From: Hymenobacter frigidus
GTDB lineage: Bacteria; Bacteroidota; Bacteroidia; Cytophagales; Hymenobacteraceae
Assembly: GCF_014640435.1 (NCBI RefSeq)
Contig: NZ_BMGY01000043.1
Location: 1-36,550 of the forward strand
DNA: 36,550 bases
Reading direction: 5' to 3'
Shown: one piece after another, positions 34,465 through 36,550 of the stretch
How positions within the stretch are numbered: position 1 is the first letter of the stretch
Layout of the letters: every line of letters starts with the position of its first letter
Made by a program: the position numbers and the translations under genes
Notes under the pieces: model-generated
Told to the model about the DNA's origin: nothing
The model's input: only the letters and a program-made list of their open reading frames with translations
Database searches by the model: none

Positions 34465-35994
34465 CTATGCTGCCACTTCCGTGACCACGGCTACGGGCGA
34501 GCCGTCGCGCAGCAGGCCCAGCACCAACGCCCACAGGTGCTCGTAAGGAATAATTTCGACCTCGGCAAAGGCTTCACCGGGGGGCGGCGTATCCTTTAGC
34601 TGCTGCAGTAGGGTTTGGCCGCGCACCGCCGCCTTGGCCGCGTCGAAATTCTTTTCCACTATCACCTGCAACAGGCTCAGAAACAGGCGGCTGCGCAGCG
34701 TGGTGGCTTCAGAGAGATGGCGCTGCTGGTACTTACGCAGGCTTTCGAGGCGCATCAGCACTTCTTCGAGGCGGCGCTCACGCAAAAAATACAGCACTTG
34801 CAGCACCAGAATAGCCACGTTGTGGCCGCGCTTGTCGCGGCTGTACTCGGGCAGCTGCAGCACCCACTGAGCCATTTGGCGTTGGCGGGGCGTGAGCACA
34901 CGCTGGGGTGGCAGCACAAAATCGATGTACGACTTGTATAGGTCCCAGCGCTGCAGTGCGGCCTCCCGCTGCATCGGGTAAGCCGGGTTTTTGCTTATTT
35001 CCAACTGCAGTTGCTGGGCCCGCTCGTATTGCTGGGCATGCAGGGCTAGCAGCACGTGGTGCTCCTCAAAGTAGAACCAATTTTTGGACGACTGATGAAA
35101 ATCCCGCACGTATTGCTCGGCCAGTTGCAGCCCCTGCACCGATTGCCGACCGCGCAGGTAGGCATAGATGCTCATAAAATGGTTGTAGCGAATATCAAAC
35201 CGCCGGGCGTTGAGCTTGCCATCGCGCCAGCGCCGTGAGGCCGCCGCTGTGGCCTTTATGATTTCCTGATAGTTGCCTTGCTGCTCCTCATACGCCAGCC
35301 GAAGGCGGTACAGAATATTGAAGGTGGTGAAGCTGCGCGCCCGCTGGTTCAGGGTTTCAACCTGCGCAATGCGGTCGGGCAGGAGCGCCAGCACGGCCCG
35401 GCGGGCGGCCACCGTTCCGTTGAGGGTCAGTTGCGTATCGAAATATAATTGCTCAGCTTCGTCCTCCCAGGCCAGTACCTGCTGGGCGCGCAGCAGCACC
35501 TGCGTTATCTTCTTGTACTGAATAGGCTGCCGCTGCTCGGCGTAGAGGTTGCGCAGCATGCGGGCGCTTTGCACCGCGTATTGGGTAAATTCCCCCGTCT
35601 CGGCCAGCCGCAGGCACCGCATCATCAGCCGCTCCGAGAGCTTGTATTCGCGCTCAGCGTACAGAATACTCACTTTGTGCAGCAAATCCAGACATTCTAA
35701 CTCGTAGCGGCGCGACACCAAATGCCGGGGGTCGGAATGGTCGAGAAAGTACAGCTGGTTCAGCAGCTTGCTGCGCACCCGCGACTGCAGCTTCTGGAGT
35801 GCGCGTACATTGGTAGTGGTGGCTTTGCCATACAGGGCTTTCACTACTTGCAGCTGCGTGGCCTCCGGAGCTTTGGTCAGAGCCGCAACAAGTTGGTTTT
35901 CCTTATTCGATTGCCGGCCGTGGAGGTCCAATATTGGCAAAGAAGCCAAGCTACGAGATGTCACAATTCGCGTCAAATTCGCAATTTCATTCAT
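34465..35994 (-). CDS. All-helical protein of unknown function
   Basis: This 509-residue protein is almost wholly alpha-helical and rich in Leu, Arg, Gln and Tyr, with TPR/solenoid-like spacing (EREYKLSERLMMRCLRLAETGEFTQYAVQSARML; AHAQQYERAQQLQLEISKNP). Near 65-85 a basic segment (LQKLQSRVRSKLLNQLYFLD) precedes the first long helices. There is no signal peptide, no membrane helix and no catalytic motif. The general form resembles a Cytophagales protein family without assigned function; that impression is from memory. ATG 35994 is chosen; GTG 35997 is adjacent. Minus-strand TTTG-19-TACCTTTC upstream is a likely promoter. It is divergent from the repeat-peptide gene at the window end. Confidence 0.75.
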   Translation of the reverse strand: MNEIANLTRIVTSRSLASLPILDLHGRQSNKENQLVAALTKAPEATQLQVVKALYGKATTTNVRALQKLQSRVRSKLLNQLYFLDHSDPRHLVSRRYELECLDLLHKVSILYAEREYKLSERLMMRCLRLAETGEFTQYAVQSARMLRNLYAEQRQPIQYKKITQVLLRAQQVLAWEDEAEQLYFDTQLTLNGTVAARRAVLALLPDRIAQVETLNQRARSFTTFNILYRLRLAYEEQQGNYQEIIKATAAASRRWRDGKLNARRFDIRYNHFMSIYAYLRGRQSVQGLQLAEQYVRDFHQSSKNWFYFEEHHVLLALHAQQYERAQQLQLEISKNPAYPMQREAALQRWDLYKSYIDFVLPPQRVLTPRQRQMAQWVLQLPEYSRDKRGHNVAILVLQVLYFLRERRLEEVLMRLESLRKYQQRHLSEATTLRSRLFLSLLQVIVEKNFDAAKAAVRGQTLLQQLKDTPPPGEAFAEVEIIPYEHLWALVLGLLRDGSPVAVVTEVAA

Positions 35995-36034
35995 CACAAA
36001 AACCGTAAAACAGGACGTATCTGGCGTTTTTCAG

Positions 36035-36065
36035 GAAAGGTAGGGGTGAAAAACGATGTCACAAA
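36035..36065 (-). promoter_or_regulatory. Promoter of the helical protein gene: TTTG-19-TACCTTTC
   Basis: Minus-strand TTTG (36065-36062), a 19-base spacer and TACCTTTC (36042-36035; 7 of 8 to TAnnTTTG). The leader to ATG 35994 is about 30-40 bases. Confidence 0.5.
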
Positions 36066-36252
36066 ATCAGGCATTCCTTCCTTTCTTCATTGATAGTATT
36101 GCTGCAACCTTTGTATCATGGTAAAATCAGTCCATCTAGGCTGTTTGAAGTCACAATTTGACCGCTTTTTTTGGAATCTTTAAACAAAAAAATTGGCCTG
36201 CAACGATTGAAGACTGATTTATATTTTATTTCTCTTTTTAGTTATTTAAGTT

Positions 36253-36272
36253 ATGACTTGTACACAAGTCAT
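36253..36272. promoter_or_regulatory. 20-bp near-perfect palindrome, possible operator
   Basis: ATGACTTGT (36253-36261) and ACAAGTCAT (36264-36272) are perfect complements around a 2-base centre. The size and symmetry suit a dimeric regulator site located between divergent genes. The regulator is unknown. Confidence 0.45.
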
Positions 36273-36364
36273 CATTAACCTAATAGTGTCCTTTTATACG
36301 CTTGAAGAAGGCTTCAACTTTGTGTCAGTCAAACAACTGACATGCTCTTTAATCCTTCTCAATC

Positions 36365-36550
36365 GTGCTAAACATCCTCGCCTTCGCCTTGCTCCAATTC
36401 GCTAACCTCACCGCCAGCGCAAATCAGCAAACCACTACCTCGCAGGATTTAGCTACCGCAACCAGCATGACAACCAACGTTATCGGCGGCAGCAGCGGCT
36501 GGGGCGGCGACATTGCCGCGGGCGGCAGCAGCGGCTGGGGCGGCGACATT
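36365..36550 (+). CDS. Tandem-repeat peptide precursor, cut by window end
   Basis: The frame from GTG 36365 (an in-frame TAA lies at 36350) is open to the window end, giving 62 residues so far. Residues 1-20 form a hydrophobic leader with an ASA cleavage-like site (MLNILAFALLQFANLTASAN). A Thr/Ser/Gln-rich linker follows (QQTTTSQDLATATSMTTNV), then one full 12-residue unit GGSSGWGGDIAA and the start of the next. The repeat continues past the window. No family is recognised. It could be a secreted repeat protein, a modified-peptide precursor or an adhesin. The GTG start is the weak point. Confidence 0.5.
   Translation, partial: MLNILAFALLQFANLTASANQQTTTSQDLATATSMTTNVIGGSSGWGGDIAAGGSSGWGGDI
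36485..36550 (+). repeat. 36-nt tandem repeat encoding GGSSGWGGDIAA
   Basis: Bases 36485-36514 and 36521-36550 are identical over 30 nt, separated by GCCGCG, giving a 36-nt period in frame with the open frame. Identity including third positions implies recent expansion or strong conversion. The total copy number is unknown because the window ends. Confidence 0.85.

Larger units (their letters stand above)
35995..36364. other. Divergent AT-rich intergenic region with several regulatory-looking repeats
   Basis: 370 bases between the helical protein gene and the terminal repeat-peptide gene. It contains the minus-strand promoter at 36035-36065, GTCACAA at 36058 and 36150 (a third copy at 35960 lies within the gene start), a 20-bp near-palindrome at 36253-36272, a 7-bp stem (TGTCAGT/ACTGACA) at 36323-36342 and CAACTTTG (36315-36322), a 7-of-8 match to the -7 box for the plus strand. 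No gene is seen; a 9-codon frame at 36342-36371 overlaps the next start. Confidence 0.55.

Noticed and set aside
36342..36371. Nine-codon frame overlapping the GTG start as a regulatory leader peptide
   Set aside because: It is too short to separate from chance. It could matter for start choice, but nothing else supports translation.
36485..36550. Direct repeats at the window end as a CRISPR array
   Set aside because: The unit is 30 nt repeated with only 6 nt between, in frame within an open frame. There are no variable spacers of CRISPR size and no cas genes.

Overview
The window looks like chromosome of a high-GC Bacteroidota, most likely the order Cytophagales and close to Hymenobacter. 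The basis is lineage-typical protein families (DUF5686/CarboxypepD_reg outer-membrane protein, TPR/PD40/OmpA protein, Npt-like transporter fused to a cyclic-nucleotide domain, 7TM and TPR histidine kinases), several exact matches to the Bacteroidetes promoter motif TAnnTTTG, and few clear Shine-Dalgarno sites. This placement comes from reading the sequence; no database search was run.

Layout. 1-9170 is metabolic: a stress-type short-chain dehydrogenase, an OFA-type MFS transporter with a 49-residue one-helix partner protein, a secreted M20 peptidase, then a co-directional set of gluconate-2-dehydrogenase subunit 3-like protein, GMC oxidoreductase and GH1-like glycosidase, separated by long intergenic palindromes. 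9454-15544 holds a DUF5686 outer-membrane protein and a 1101-residue Npt-like/HEAT/cyclic-nucleotide-binding protein. 15566-19558 is an insertion island: a 167-bp MITE, an adjacent IS5-like element with a broken transposase, two small unknown genes, a membrane acyltransferase and a second, decayed transposase remnant. All three mobile pieces share related terminal sequences.

19582-27954 is a minus-strand signalling cluster: a receiver-adenylate cyclase, a stand-alone receiver, a decayed kinase piece and three hybrid-free histidine kinases. The kinases have near-identical catalytic halves and different sensor halves. No DNA-binding output domain is encoded there, so cAMP and protein-protein contacts are the likely outputs. 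The Npt-like protein upstream is a possible cAMP reader.

28497-34397 carries a MoeB/ThiF-rhodanese enzyme, an exported acetamidase/formamidase family protein, an exported TPR protein and a PorE-like TPR/PD40/CRD/OmpA envelope protein. The right edge has a 509-residue all-helical protein of unknown function, a regulatory-looking AT-rich gap with a 20-bp palindrome, and a divergent gene cut by the window end. That gene encodes an apparent secretion leader followed by a tandem 12-residue repeat (GGSSGWGGDIAA). This divergent pair is the best candidate here for something undescribed.

No rRNA, tRNA or CRISPR array was recognised.
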